From Caldimonas brevitalea (lineage in GTDB: Bacteria > Pseudomonadota > Gammaproteobacteria > Burkholderiales > Burkholderiaceae_C), in NCBI RefSeq assembly GCF_001017435.1, contig NZ_CP011371.1:6200001-6264000 (forward strand): 64,000 nucleotides of DNA, written 5' to 3'. The position numbers and the translations under genes are program-made. The number at the start of each line of letters is the position of its first letter. Position 1 is the first letter of the stretch. Below the pieces are notes generated by a model. That model was not told where the DNA came from, searched no databases, and worked only from the letters and a program-made list of their open reading frames with translations. Positions 42,261 through 51,459 of the stretch are shown here, piece by piece.

Positions 42261-45107
42261 GTGACGACGCCGCTCAAGGAACTGTTGCAGGTGCTGCAGG
42301 AAGAGTTCACGCTGGCCGCGCCGGAGATCGACTCGGCCCTGATGCAGTGGCTGAGCATCGAGAGCAGCGGGCCGCAGCAGGCCGACAAGGCCGCCGCCGG
42401 TTATGCCCGCCTGGCCCAGGTCGCGCGCATGATCCAGCTCGAAGGCCTGGCCATCGTGCTGGAGCTGCTGCGCGATTGCGCGCCGGTGTTTGCCACCCTG
42501 GAAGGCGAAGACCTGCATGAAGCCTTGGGTTGGCTGCTGCGCTGGCACGGCCCGGTGGCCGGATATGTCGAACTGCCGGCCGAAAACGAGGCCGTGCGCG
42601 ACCTCAACCGCTACATGGCCGAAGGCCCGCTGGGCCTGACCTTCGAGCAGCAGGACGAGTTGCAGAAGCTGCTGCGCAAGCCCCCCACGGTGCCGGCCGA
42701 GATGGAGGCCCACGCCCCCACCACCGCCCCTCAGCCGCTGGACGACCACGAGGTGTCGCTCGAGGTGCCCGACGACGTCGACCCGACGCTGCTCGATGCC
42801 TTCCTCGATGACGCGCCCGCGCAACTGCACGCCCTCACCGCCGGCGTGCGCGCCTTGTCCCACGGGCATGCGGAGCTGAGCGCGTTGCGGCAGGCGGCCC
42901 GCGCCGCCCACACCCTCAAGGGCAGCGCCCGTGTGGTCGGCATCCGCGGCATCGGGCGCCTGGCCCAGCGGCTCGCAGTGCTGCTCGACCATGCGGTGGA
43001 CCGGCGCGGCGAGGTGCCGGTGGCGATGGCCCGCGACCTCGACCAGGGCGCGGCCTGTCTCGACCAGATGCTGCACGCGCTGCGCGGCCACGACGCCGCC
43101 CCCGACGAAGCGCTGGCATCGCTGGAGCGGCTCGGCGACTGGCTGCGCGCGGTGGATCAAGGCGGTGTCGAGCGGCTGGCGCTCGACACGCTGCCTTCGG
43201 CCCTCGGCGCGCCCGACCCGGCCACGGCGGCCCGGCCGGCGACGCCGGCGGCGGCCTCATCCTCGGCGGCCGCGCACTCGCAGCCGCCCAACCCCGCCCT
43301 CGCCACCTTGCGCATCGGCGTCGACCGGCTCGATCGTCTGGTGCACCAGGCGGCGCAGTCGTTGGTGTCGCACGCGCGGCTGGAAGAACATCTGCGCGTG
43401 ATCGAAGACCGGCTCGAACAGCTGGAAGCCAGCAACGGCCAGCTGCGGCACCGGCTGCACCAGCTCGACGCGGTGCTCGACACCCACGCTGCGGCGGGCG
43501 GGAATGCAGCCGGCGGCATAACCCCGGGCGGGGTCGAGCCGCTTGCCGAGTTGCGCGCCGAACTGCGCGCCCTGTCGCGTTTTGCCACCGAGATGGGCGC
43601 CGACGAGCAGGAACACGGCCGCGCGGCCCGCGAGGAGATGCAGACCGCGTTGCAGACCTTGCGCCAGCAAGGCCAGACGCTGGTGGGCCAGCACCGCGAA
43701 CTGATGGCGGCGCGCCTGGTGCCGGCCCGGCCGCTGGTGGCGCGCTTGCGCCGCGCGGTCGTGCAGACCGCCGCGGCCACCGGCAAGCAGGCCCATCTCG
43801 ACGTGACCGGCGAGCAGGTACTGGTCGACGCCGACGTGCTCGAACGGCTGGCCGAGCCGTTGCTGCAACTGCTGCGCAACGCCGTCGACCACGGCATCGA
43901 GGCGCCGGCCGAACGCGCCGCTCGCGGCAAACCCCGCGCCGGCACGCTGCTGCTGCGCTTCACGCGCGAACAGCAGCTGCTGCGGGTCGAATGCCGTGAC
44001 GACGGGCGTGGCCTCGACCTCGAGGCGATCCGCCGCCGGGCGCTGGACATGGGCTTGATCGACGCCGAGGCGTCGCTGGCCCCCGACGCGCTGGCCCGTT
44101 TGATCCTGCTGCCCGGCTTTTCGACCACCGCCGAGGTGACCGACCTGTCCGGCCGCGGCGCCGGGCTCGACCTGGTGGCCGACCAGCTGCGGGCGATGAA
44201 GGGCCGTCTCGAGATCGACAGCCAGCCGGGTCGAGGCACTAACTTCACGCTGCAGGTGCCGGCCAGCACCGGCCTGCAGCAGGCGCTGATCGTGCAGGTC
44301 GAGCAGCAGTCCTACGCCTTGCCCAGCGATTCGGTGGTGCTGGCCCTGCCGGCCGGCCAAGGCGCGGTGGCGATGACGGCCGCCGGCCCCGTGTTCCGCC
44401 ACGCGGGGCGTGAATGGCCCTACCGCCAGCTGGCGCAGTGGCTGGGCGTGGCCGTCGGCGAGGCGGAAGACGGTTCGAAGCCGGTGGTGCTGGCGCGCGG
44501 CGCGCACGGCGAAGTGGCGCTGGAAGTCGACCGCCTCGACGGCACACGCGAGCTGTTGCTGCAGGACATCGGGCGCTTGCTGCGCCGGGTGCAGGGTATT
44601 GCCGGCGGCGCGTTCCGGCCCGACGGCCGGGTGCTGTTCCTGCTCGACATCGAGGCCCTCGAACGTGCCGCCGAGTCGCCAGTGCGCCGCGAAGCGGCGG
44701 CCCAGCTGCGCCAGCGGCTGAAGGTGCCGCGCCGCCATGTGCTGGTGGTCGACGACGCCATCTCGGTGCGCAAGACCATCGCCCAGCTGCTGCGCGGCGC
44801 CGGCTTCGAGGTGTCGACCGCACGCGACGGCTTCGACGCGCTCGACGTGCTGGTGCGACGCAAGGCCGACATCGTGCTGACCGACCTCGAGATGCCCAAC
44901 CTCGACGGCCTGGAGCTGACGCGGCGGCTGCGCGAGTCGCGCCTGTGGAAGGGGCTGCCGGTGATGATGATCACGTCGCGCGCCACCCATCGGCACCTGC
45001 GCAACGCACAAGAGGCCGGGGTCGACGTGTTTTTGACCAAACCCTATGCCGACGACGAACTGCTGGCCGAAGTGCGCCGTTTGCTGCCGGCGCAGGCGGC
45101 CCGCTAA
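42261..45107 (+). CDS. hybrid CheA/ChpA-type histidine kinase with C-terminal receiver
   Basis: A 948-residue multidomain kinase starting at GTG. Residues 1-150 form a helical N-terminal domain, perhaps a degenerate Hpt. An active Hpt domain spans about 175-290, with His217 in AAHTLKGSARV. The CheA ATP-binding region (about 480-660) has N-box LLRNAVDHGIEAP, G1 DDGRGLDL and G2 GRGAGLDLV. A CheW-like regulatory domain covers about 670-800, and a receiver (826-945) has phospho-acceptor Asp875 in VLTDLEMPNLDG. It is shorter than Pseudomonas ChpA, which has more Hpt units. It is the last gene of the cluster and probably controls type IV pili or surface behaviour. No cheR or cheB gene is nearby. 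Confidence 0.87.
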   Translation: MTTPLKELLQVLQEEFTLAAPEIDSALMQWLSIESSGPQQADKAAAGYARLAQVARMIQLEGLAIVLELLRDCAPVFATLEGEDLHEALGWLLRWHGPVAGYVELPAENEAVRDLNRYMAEGPLGLTFEQQDELQKLLRKPPTVPAEMEAHAPTTAPQPLDDHEVSLEVPDDVDPTLLDAFLDDAPAQLHALTAGVRALSHGHAELSALRQAARAAHTLKGSARVVGIRGIGRLAQRLAVLLDHAVDRRGEVPVAMARDLDQGAACLDQMLHALRGHDAAPDEALASLERLGDWLRAVDQGGVERLALDTLPSALGAPDPATAARPATPAAASSSAAAHSQPPNPALATLRIGVDRLDRLVHQAAQSLVSHARLEEHLRVIEDRLEQLEASNGQLRHRLHQLDAVLDTHAAAGGNAAGGITPGGVEPLAELRAELRALSRFATEMGADEQEHGRAAREEMQTALQTLRQQGQTLVGQHRELMAARLVPARPLVARLRRAVVQTAAATGKQAHLDVTGEQVLVDADVLERLAEPLLQLLRNAVDHGIEAPAERAARGKPRAGTLLLRFTREQQLLRVECRDDGRGLDLEAIRRRALDMGLIDAEASLAPDALARLILLPGFSTTAEVTDLSGRGAGLDLVADQLRAMKGRLEIDSQPGRGTNFTLQVPASTGLQQALIVQVEQQSYALPSDSVVLALPAGQGAVAMTAAGPVFRHAGREWPYRQLAQWLGVAVGEAEDGSKPVVLARGAHGEVALEVDRLDGTRELLLQDIGRLLRRVQGIAGGAFRPDGRVLFLLDIEALERAAESPVRREAAAQLRQRLKVPRRHVLVVDDAISVRKTIAQLLRGAGFEVSTARDGFDALDVLVRRKADIVLTDLEMPNLDGLELTRRLRESRLWKGLPVMMITSRATHRHLRNAQEAGVDVFLTKPYADDELLAEVRRLLPAQAAR

Positions 45108-45149
45108 CCGGCCCGCCAACCGGCCCGCCAACCCACGCGCCTCCCGGCG

Positions 45150-46079
45150 CTAACCGGGGCGCCGGCGCCCGCGCCCCCAGCGCGCCGGGCCGACCGCCGC
45201 CAGCAAGGCGGCGCCGACGATCAGCAGCGCCCCCAGCAGTGTCCGGCCGTCGGGCGCGGCGCCGCCCACGGCGATCGACGAGGCCGACGCGAACACGACT
45301 TCGGTGAGCATCACCACCGACGTGACGGACGCCGGCAGCCGCGCCGCGCCATATTGATACGCCAGGTTGGACAGCATGAAGGCGCCGGCCATCGCGACGG
45401 CCACCCAGGCCCAGCCGGCCTGCAGCGCCGGCGGCCACGGCGCCACACCGCCGGCCGACAGGGCGCTGGCGAGGACACCGGCGACCAGCACACAGCCGAA
45501 CAGCATCGCGACCGCACGCCCTTCCTCCTGGGTGCGGGGCGCCAGCCGCCGCAGCATCACGCTGTTGAACGCGAACGCGAAACCGCCGAACAGCCCGAGC
45601 CAGTCGGCCAGCCCGCGCGGCAGCGGCCACGCCGCCCCTTCAGGCTTCAGCACGATGGCCGCGCCGGCCAGCGCGAGCCCCACGCGCAGCAGCGTGTGGG
45701 GCGTGAAATGCTCGTGCAGCACCACGCGGGCCAGCAGCACGCTCCACAGCGGCATCAGGTAGAACAACAGCACCACCCGGACCACATCGCCGATGCTGAC
45801 CGCCCAGTTGAAGGCGGCGTTGGTGGCGCCCGAACCGAGCGCGAGCAGCCACAAGGCGGGCTGTCGCACGATCTGGGCCGCCGCGCCCGGCCGCCAGGCC
45901 AGGATCGCCAGCGCAGCCAGCCCATACACCACCACGGTCGCCCACAGCGGGTGCAGACCGTGGCCTTGCAAGACGCGGAACGGCCACCACGACAGCCCCC
46001 ACACCAGCGCGTTCAGCAGCAGCGCGAGGACGGGCCACGGGGAGGTGGCGGCAGGCAGGACGGATGTGGCGGACATCAC
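45150..46079 (-). CDS. EamA/DMT-family transporter
   Basis: A 309-residue inner-membrane protein with ten helices in two EamA repeats (LLLNALVWGLSWWPFRVLQ at the start of the first, LFGGFAFAFNSVMLRRLA at the second). The C-terminus is basic (ARWGRGRRRPG), in keeping with the cytoplasmic side. A second ATG lies three bases after the first. It is read after lplT, 61 bases away. Substrate cannot be inferred. It is not closely similar to the exporter at 23967. Confidence 0.85.
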   Translation of the reverse strand: MMSATSVLPAATSPWPVLALLLNALVWGLSWWPFRVLQGHGLHPLWATVVVYGLAALAILAWRPGAAAQIVRQPALWLLALGSGATNAAFNWAVSIGDVVRVVLLFYLMPLWSVLLARVVLHEHFTPHTLLRVGLALAGAAIVLKPEGAAWPLPRGLADWLGLFGGFAFAFNSVMLRRLAPRTQEEGRAVAMLFGCVLVAGVLASALSAGGVAPWPPALQAGWAWVAVAMAGAFMLSNLAYQYGAARLPASVTSVVMLTEVVFASASSIAVGGAAPDGRTLLGALLIVGAALLAAVGPARWGRGRRRPG

Positions 46080-46140
46080 GACTTTCTCGGCCGGTCACGG
46101 CAACCCGCGGCGGGGACCGGACGGCGGGGGAGCGGGCGGG

Positions 46141-47418
46141 TCAGTGGTGGTCGGTGCGGGCCAGCGTCATCAGCTGCTCGACTTCTTCGGCGTGCTGGAC
46201 GACGTTGTGCTCGTGCCAACGCTTGATCAGCCACATGATGCCGGCCACCACCAGGCCGAACAGCGTGATCGCGCCGAAGGCCGACAGCCCCAGCTTGGTC
46301 ATGCCGCTGTAGAAAGCGCCCAGGCCCAGGATGCAGGCCTGTTCGTTGAAGTTCTGCACCGCGATCGAACGGCCGGCGCCCATCAGGTTGTGGCCGCGGT
46401 GCTGCAGCAGCGCGTTCATCGGCACCACCAGGTAGCCGCCGAGCGCGCCCAGCAGGATCAGGAAGGGGGCCGCCACCCAGACGTTGTGGATGAAATTCAT
46501 CGCGATCACGAGCACGCCCATCGCGATGCCCAGCGGCATCACCCGGGTGGCCATGTGCAGCCGCACCTGCATCGACGCGACCACCGCACCAACCGCCGTG
46601 CCGACCGCGACCACGCCGACCAGCGCCGAGGCCGAGGTGGTGCCGTAGCCGAGGGCCGCGGCGGCCCAGGCCAGCACGATGTAGCGCAAATTGCCGGACA
46701 CGCCCCAGAACAGCGTGGTGGTGGCCAGCGAGATCTGGCCCAGCTTGTCGCGCCACAGGCGGCGGTTGCAGGTGCGGAAGTCGCGCACCAGTTCGATCAA
46801 GGTGCCGGGCAGCGGCTGCAGCGGGGCTTCAGTGCGTGGGATGTAAAGATTGAACAGCGCTGCGACGACATACAGCACGATCAAGGCCGCAATCGCGCCT
46901 TCGGAGGCCGTGTTGATGCCGGTTTCGAAGCCCGGCACGTCGAGCGACAGCAGGTGGGGCGAGATCACCGGGCCGACCAGTTGGCCGCCGAGCAGCACGC
47001 CCAGGATGATGGACGCGATCGTGAGGCCTTCGATCCAGCCGTTCGCCTTGACCAGCTGCGATGGCGGCAGCAGCTCGGTCAGGATGCCGTATTTGGCCGG
47101 CGAGTACGCCGCGGCGCCCAGGCCCACGATGGCGTAGGACATCAGCGGATGGGTGCCGAACAGCATCATCAAACAGCCCCCGACCTTGATCGTGTTCGAG
47201 ATGAACATGACCTTGCCTTTGGGGATGCAGTCGGCGAAGGCGCCGACGAAGGGGGCCAGCACCACATAGAACAGCGCGAACATCGGCACCAGCGCGGCAC
47301 GCTGCCATTCGCCCGCGCCGCTGGTGCGCAGCAACTCGACGGCGGCGACGAAAAGCGCGTTGTCGGCCAGCGAGCTGAAGAACTGCGCCGACATGATGGT
47401 GTAGAAGCCTTTTTTCAT
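46141..47418 (-). CDS. lplT: lysophospholipid transporter
   Basis: A 425-residue major-facilitator protein that flips lysophospholipids inward for re-acylation. The N-terminus [30 protein letters not shown] and [53 protein letters not shown] are highly characteristic of LplT. Unlike in enterobacteria, no aas acyltransferase gene is next to it. It diverges from alr, an arrangement seen in many Burkholderiales. Confidence 0.93.
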   Translation of the reverse strand: MKKGFYTIMSAQFFSSLADNALFVAAVELLRTSGAGEWQRAALVPMFALFYVVLAPFVGAFADCIPKGKVMFISNTIKVGGCLMMLFGTHPLMSYAIVGLGAAAYSPAKYGILTELLPPSQLVKANGWIEGLTIASIILGVLLGGQLVGPVISPHLLSLDVPGFETGINTASEGAIAALIVLYVVAALFNLYIPRTEAPLQPLPGTLIELVRDFRTCNRRLWRDKLGQISLATTTLFWGVSGNLRYIVLAWAAAALGYGTTSASALVGVVAVGTAVGAVVASMQVRLHMATRVMPLGIAMGVLVIAMNFIHNVWVAAPFLILLGALGGYLVVPMNALLQHRGHNLMGAGRSIAVQNFNEQACILGLGAFYSGMTKLGLSAFGAITLFGLVVAGIMWLIKRWHEHNVVQHAEEVEQLMTLARTDHH

Positions 47419-47630
47419 TCAGTCACTGCTCGCACGCGGCTTCTCACGAGTGCCGTCAAGGTCCAGGCGGCTGCCCCCGGCGCCGGCTCTGCGCCTGCCC
47501 GCGCAGCGCGCCCGGGTTTATAGCACGCCCCCCGGGGCTCTCGCCGGCGGCGGGGGGCCCCCGAAGGGGGTGCGGTCAGACGGCGCGAGAACCGAAAAAG
47601 CCTCGGCAAAGCGGCTGGCACAATCATTTG

Positions 47631-48740
47631 ATGCCGCGTCCGATACAAGCCCTGATCCATTCCGCCGCACTGGCCGACAACTTGCGCGTGGCACGCGCTG
47701 CCGCCCCGGATGCAAAGGTCTGGGCGATCGTGAAAGCCAATGCCTATGGCCATGGCATCGAGCGTGCCTACCCCGGGCTGCAGGGTGCCGACGGGTTCGC
47801 GCTGCTCGACCTGGCGGAGGCCGAAAAGGTGCGGGCGTTGGGCTGGCGCGGGCCGATCCTGTTGCTGGAAGGCGTGTTCGAGCCGCGCGACCTGGAGCTG
47901 TGCTCGCGCCTGAACCTGTGGCACGTCGTGCACCACGACGCGCAGATCGACTGGATCGCGACCCACAAGACCACGTGGCCGCATCGGGTGTTCCTGAAGC
48001 TCAATTCGGGCATGAACCGGCTCGGCTTCACGCCGGCGGCGTTCCGGCATGCCTGGATGCGGCTCAGCGGGCTGACGCAGGTGGACGACATTTCGCTGAT
48101 GACGCACTTCGCCGACGCCGACGGCCCGCGCGGCATCGAGCACCAGCTGGCGGTGTTCGAGGCCGCCACCGAGGGCCTGCCGGGGGAACGCTCGCTCGCC
48201 AACAGCGCGGCGACGCTGATCCATGCCCGCACGCGCGCCGCCGTGCGCGGTGATTGGGTCCGGCCCGGCATTGCCGTGTACGGCTCGTCACCCGACTTCC
48301 CGCACCACGACATCGCCCACTGGGGGCTGCACCCGACGATGACCTTGCGTTCCAGGCTGATCGCGGTGCAGACGCTGGAGGCCGGGGCGACGGTGGGTTA
48401 CGGCAGCGTGTTCCGCGCCGAGGCGCCGATGCGGGTCGGCGTGGTGGCGTGCGGCTATGCCGACGGTTACCCGCGGCACTGTCCCAACGGCACGCCGGTG
48501 CTGGTCGACGGAGTGCGCACCCGCCTGGTCGGGCGGGTCTCGATGGACATGATCACCGTCGACCTGACGCCGGTGCCGACCGCCGCGGTGGGCAGCGAAG
48601 TGACGCTGTGGGGCCAGGGCCCGAGCGGTGCCGTGCTGCCGATCGACGAAGTGGCGCGCGCGGCGGGCACCATCGGGTACGAACTGATGTGCGCGTTGGC
48701 ACCCCGCGTCCCGGTCACCTCCGACGCGCCGGGTGACTGA
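47631..48740 (+). CDS. alr: alanine racemase
   Basis: A 369-residue fold-type III PLP enzyme that makes D-alanine for peptidoglycan. Lys35 in [11 protein letters not shown] binds PLP. The opposite-face base is Tyr257 in [10 protein letters not shown], followed by the substrate-entry segment [10 protein letters not shown] and [13 protein letters not shown]. The ATG at 47631 is preferred to a TTG just before it, although no strong ribosome site precedes it. It diverges from lplT and converges on the MocR gene. Confidence 0.95.
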   Translation: MPRPIQALIHSAALADNLRVARAAAPDAKVWAIVKANAYGHGIERAYPGLQGADGFALLDLAEAEKVRALGWRGPILLLEGVFEPRDLELCSRLNLWHVVHHDAQIDWIATHKTTWPHRVFLKLNSGMNRLGFTPAAFRHAWMRLSGLTQVDDISLMTHFADADGPRGIEHQLAVFEAATEGLPGERSLANSAATLIHARTRAAVRGDWVRPGIAVYGSSPDFPHHDIAHWGLHPTMTLRSRLIAVQTLEAGATVGYGSVFRAEAPMRVGVVACGYADGYPRHCPNGTPVLVDGVRTRLVGRVSMDMITVDLTPVPTAAVGSEVTLWGQGPSGAVLPIDEVARAAGTIGYELMCALAPRVPVTSDAPGD

Positions 48741-48784
48741 AAGCGTCCCCGCGCCGCTGTCGCGGCCCGCGCCTCCCCGGCGCC

Positions 48785-50329
48785 TCAGATCGACGGTACC
48801 GGCGCGCGGGCGTCACGGTCGGTGCTGCTGTCGTGCCGCGTCCCTTTGCCGCCCGCGGCCGGGCCGCCTTGCGCCAGCTGCGTGACGATCTGGCCCAGCT
48901 TGCGCAAGGCAGCGTCGATCCGGGGTGACCACGGGTCGCCGTATTGCAGCCGGATGAAATGGTCGAAGCGGCGGCTGCAGCTGAAGGCGGCCCCGGGCGC
49001 GACGCCGATGTGTTCCAGCCGCGCCAGCATGAAGACCTCGCGCGAATCGACATGCCGGGGCAACTCGATCCACAGCATCAGCCCGCCCTGCGGCAGGCTC
49101 AAACGGCAGCCGGGCGGGAAATAGCGGGCCACCGCGTCGGCCATCTGGTGGGCCTGGGTCTTCAGCGCCGCCCGCAGCTTGCGCAAATGGTGGTCGTAGC
49201 CGCCGTCGCGGATGAACTGCGCCAGCACCTCCTGCTGCAGCATCGGGCAGGCGACCGACGTGCGCACCTTGAGCGTCTGCGTCTTCAAGAAGTGCCGCCC
49301 GGGGGCCACCCAGCCGATGCGGTAGCCGGGTGCGACGGTCTTGGTGAAGGCCGAGCACAGCACCACATCGCCCTCGGTGTCGAAGCTTTTCAGCACCGGC
49401 GGGCGCTGGTCACCGAAATACAGCTCGCCGTAGATGTCGCTCTCGATCAGCGTGATCTTGCGTTCGGCCATCATCCGCACCAGCCGCCGCTTGTGGCCGA
49501 TCGGCATCAGGCTGCCCATCGGGTTGGGGAAATTCGGCATCAACACGCAGGCCTTCACGGCACCCGGCTGCTGCGTCGCGAAGTCGAGCGCCTCGAGCGA
49601 GATGCCGTGGCGCGGATGGCTCGGGATCTCGAGCGCCCGCATGCCCAGGCTCTCGATCGATTGCAGCAGGTGGAAATAGGTGGGCGACTCCAGCACGATG
49701 GTGTCGCCCGGCGACGCCACCGACTTCAGCGCCAGGTAAACAGCCTCCATGCCGCCATTGGTGATGACAATCTCGTCGGGCCGCAGGTGCACGCCCGAGC
49801 CCACGGCGCGCCGCGCGATCTCCTGCCGCAGCGCGGTGCTGCCGGCCATCTGGTATTTGGACGCGTATTCGGGGTGACGCCGGTTCACGCCGGCCAGCAG
49901 GCTCTGCAGCTTGGCCTCGGGCAGCAGCGCGCGGGCCGGTGCGGCGTTGAACGAGGGCGCTGCGAGCGGGTCGTCGACCATCAGCAAAAAGTCGTGCAGC
50001 ACCTGGTCCATGCTGACGAAGGACGCCGCTTCGATGCTGAGGTCGACCTGGGGCTCGGGCATCGCCGGCGGGCGCGCGGTGACGAAATAGCCCGACTTGG
50101 GCTTCGCCAGCACCAACCCGCGGTTTTCGAGGCAGCGGTAGGCCTGCAAGGCCGTCGTCATGCTGACGGCGTGCTGCTGGCTGAGCTGGCGCACCGACGG
50201 CAGCCGGTCACCCGGGCGCAACGCGCCGCTGGTCACCGCACGCTCGATCTCGCTGGCAATGCGGTGATAGAGCGGCAGGGCAGACACGGGCGGGGCGGGG
50301 GGGCCGTCGGGCGCGTGAGCGGAGTCCAT
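48785..50329 (-). CDS. MocR-family transcriptional regulator (GntR HTH fused to aminotransferase fold)
   Basis: A 514-residue protein. The N-terminal GntR-type winged HTH (about 15-85) reads LYHRIASEIERAVTSGALRPGDRLPSVRQLSQQHAVSMTTALQAYRCLENRGLV. The C-terminal aminotransferase-like domain has NGGMEAVYLALKSVASPGDTIVLESPTYFHLLQ and a PLP-type Lys330 in SAFTKTVAPGYRIGW. Such proteins sense amino-acid or vitamin B6-related ligands through PLP rather than acting as enzymes. I chose the ATG at 50329, since the longer frame invades the divergent promoter. It diverges from the DUF2917 gene, with repeated ACAGA/TCTGT words between. Confidence 0.9.
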   Translation of the reverse strand: MDSAHAPDGPPAPPVSALPLYHRIASEIERAVTSGALRPGDRLPSVRQLSQQHAVSMTTALQAYRCLENRGLVLAKPKSGYFVTARPPAMPEPQVDLSIEAASFVSMDQVLHDFLLMVDDPLAAPSFNAAPARALLPEAKLQSLLAGVNRRHPEYASKYQMAGSTALRQEIARRAVGSGVHLRPDEIVITNGGMEAVYLALKSVASPGDTIVLESPTYFHLLQSIESLGMRALEIPSHPRHGISLEALDFATQQPGAVKACVLMPNFPNPMGSLMPIGHKRRLVRMMAERKITLIESDIYGELYFGDQRPPVLKSFDTEGDVVLCSAFTKTVAPGYRIGWVAPGRHFLKTQTLKVRTSVACPMLQQEVLAQFIRDGGYDHHLRKLRAALKTQAHQMADAVARYFPPGCRLSLPQGGLMLWIELPRHVDSREVFMLARLEHIGVAPGAAFSCSRRFDHFIRLQYGDPWSPRIDAALRKLGQIVTQLAQGGPAAGGKGTRHDSSTDRDARAPVPSI

Positions 50330-50364
50330 GCGGCATTGTGTGCGCCGCAGCGGGGCCATGACAG

Positions 50365-50415
50365 GTACAGAGGTGCCGATCTGTCGCCAGTACAGACACC
50401 AAAGTCGCCGTCTGT
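50365..50415. promoter_or_regulatory. likely MocR operator: repeated GTACAGA and TCTGT words
   Basis: GTACAGA occurs at 50365-50371 and again at 50390-50396, exactly 25 bases apart. TCTGT, the complement of its core, occurs at 50380-50384 and 50411-50415. The result is alternating ACAGA and TCTGT half-sites between the divergent MocR and DUF2917 starts. MocR proteins are known to bind paired direct or inverted half-sites in such spacers. Confidence 0.55.
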
Positions 50416-50505
50416 GCTGCTCCTTTTTGCAACGCGCTGCGTCTTTGCGGCGCGGCCGCCGGCTCGAATACTGCCGACATCCCCCGCCCACCTCGGAGAG
50501 CCGCG

Positions 50506-50850
50506 ATGTCCACGCCCACGCCCAAGTCCCCGGTTTTGCTGCAACTCAAGGCCGGGCAGCACGTGCGCTGGCAGCCGGCCCGGGCCGCCACCGTGCAGGT
50601 GGTGGGCGGGCGCATCTGGCTCACACAGGCCAACGATCCGTACGACCACTTCGTCGACGCCGGTCAGAGCCTGAGGCTGCAGCCCGGTGTCGCCACCGTG
50701 CTCGGCGCGGAAGTCGACGCCCAGGTGTCGGTGGCCATGCAGCCCTCGCGCTTCGCACGCCTGGGCCAGTTGGCCGCGAGCCTGGCGCGCGCCGCGCGTC
50801 GTTCGACCCCAAGACGTGACGAAGCTGGCAGTCCGGCCGTGTCGCGGTGA
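50506..50850 (+). CDS. DUF2917-type small protein
   Basis: A 114-residue protein whose first 75 residues (VLLQLKAGQHVRWQPARAATVQVVGGRIWLTQANDPYDHFVDAGQSLRLQPGVATVLGAE) match the DUF2917 pattern, a small cupin-like beta domain widespread in Burkholderiales. The tail is basic and unstructured. GGAGAG precedes the ATG. It diverges from the MocR gene and is the most likely target of that regulator. Function unknown. Confidence 0.78.
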   Translation: MSTPTPKSPVLLQLKAGQHVRWQPARAATVQVVGGRIWLTQANDPYDHFVDAGQSLRLQPGVATVLGAEVDAQVSVAMQPSRFARLGQLAASLARAARRSTPRRDEAGSPAVSR

Positions 50851-50932
50851 AACGGCGCCGCCGCGCGCTGCGGGGCCGGGCCACAATCGGGCCCGTCGTG
50901 TTTCCTGGCGCCGCATCGGCCGCCACCCGCCC

Positions 50933-51415
50933 ATGGACCTGCCCAGCCACCAACTTTCGATGACCGTCCTGATGACGCCCGACATGGCCAACTTCTCGGG
51001 CAACGTCCACGGCGGCACCATCCTCAAGCTGCTCGACCAGGTGGCGTATGCCTGCGCCGCGCGGTATGCCGGCCGTTACGTCGTCACGCTGTCGGTCGAC
51101 CAGGTGATGTTCCGGCAGCCGATCCACGTCGGCGAGCTGGTGACGTTCCTGGCCTCGATCAATCACACCGGGACCTCGTCGATGGAGGTCGGCATCAAGG
51201 TGGTGGCCGAAAACATCCGCCAGCAGGTGGTGCGGCACGCCAACAGCTGCTTCTTCACGATGGTGGCCGTCGACGACGAAGGCAAACCCACGCCGGTGCC
51301 GCCGCTGCAACCCACCACGCCGGACGAAAAGCGCCGCAACGAAGCCGCCAGGGTTCGCAAGCAGCTGCGCCAGGAACTGGAGCAGCGCTACCAGGGCATC
51401 CGCTCGCAAGGGTGA
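50933..51415 (+). CDS. acyl-CoA thioesterase (hotdog fold)
   Basis: A 160-residue hotdog-fold thioesterase of the YciA/acyl-CoA hydrolase group. MTPDMANFSGNVHGGTILKLLDQVAYACAARYAG holds the conserved Gly-Gly and the Asp of the active-site region. SVDQVMFRQPIHVGELVTFLASINHTGTSSMEVGIKV is the second strand-helix block. It should hydrolyse acyl-CoA to CoA and free acid. The stop lies 45 bases before the preferred radA start, with which it is probably co-transcribed. Confidence 0.87.
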   Translation: MDLPSHQLSMTVLMTPDMANFSGNVHGGTILKLLDQVAYACAARYAGRYVVTLSVDQVMFRQPIHVGELVTFLASINHTGTSSMEVGIKVVAENIRQQVVRHANSCFFTMVAVDDEGKPTPVPPLQPTTPDEKRRNEAARVRKQLRQELEQRYQGIRSQG

Positions 51416-51459
51416 CGCCGGCGGCGCGGGCCGCCAGGGTCATGGCCGACAATCGCGCC

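Noticed and set aside
45106..45135. Short tandem CCGGCCCGCCAA-like repeat after the CheA-type gene
   Set aside because: Only two copies in GC-rich spacer DNA; not distinguishable from chance duplication.
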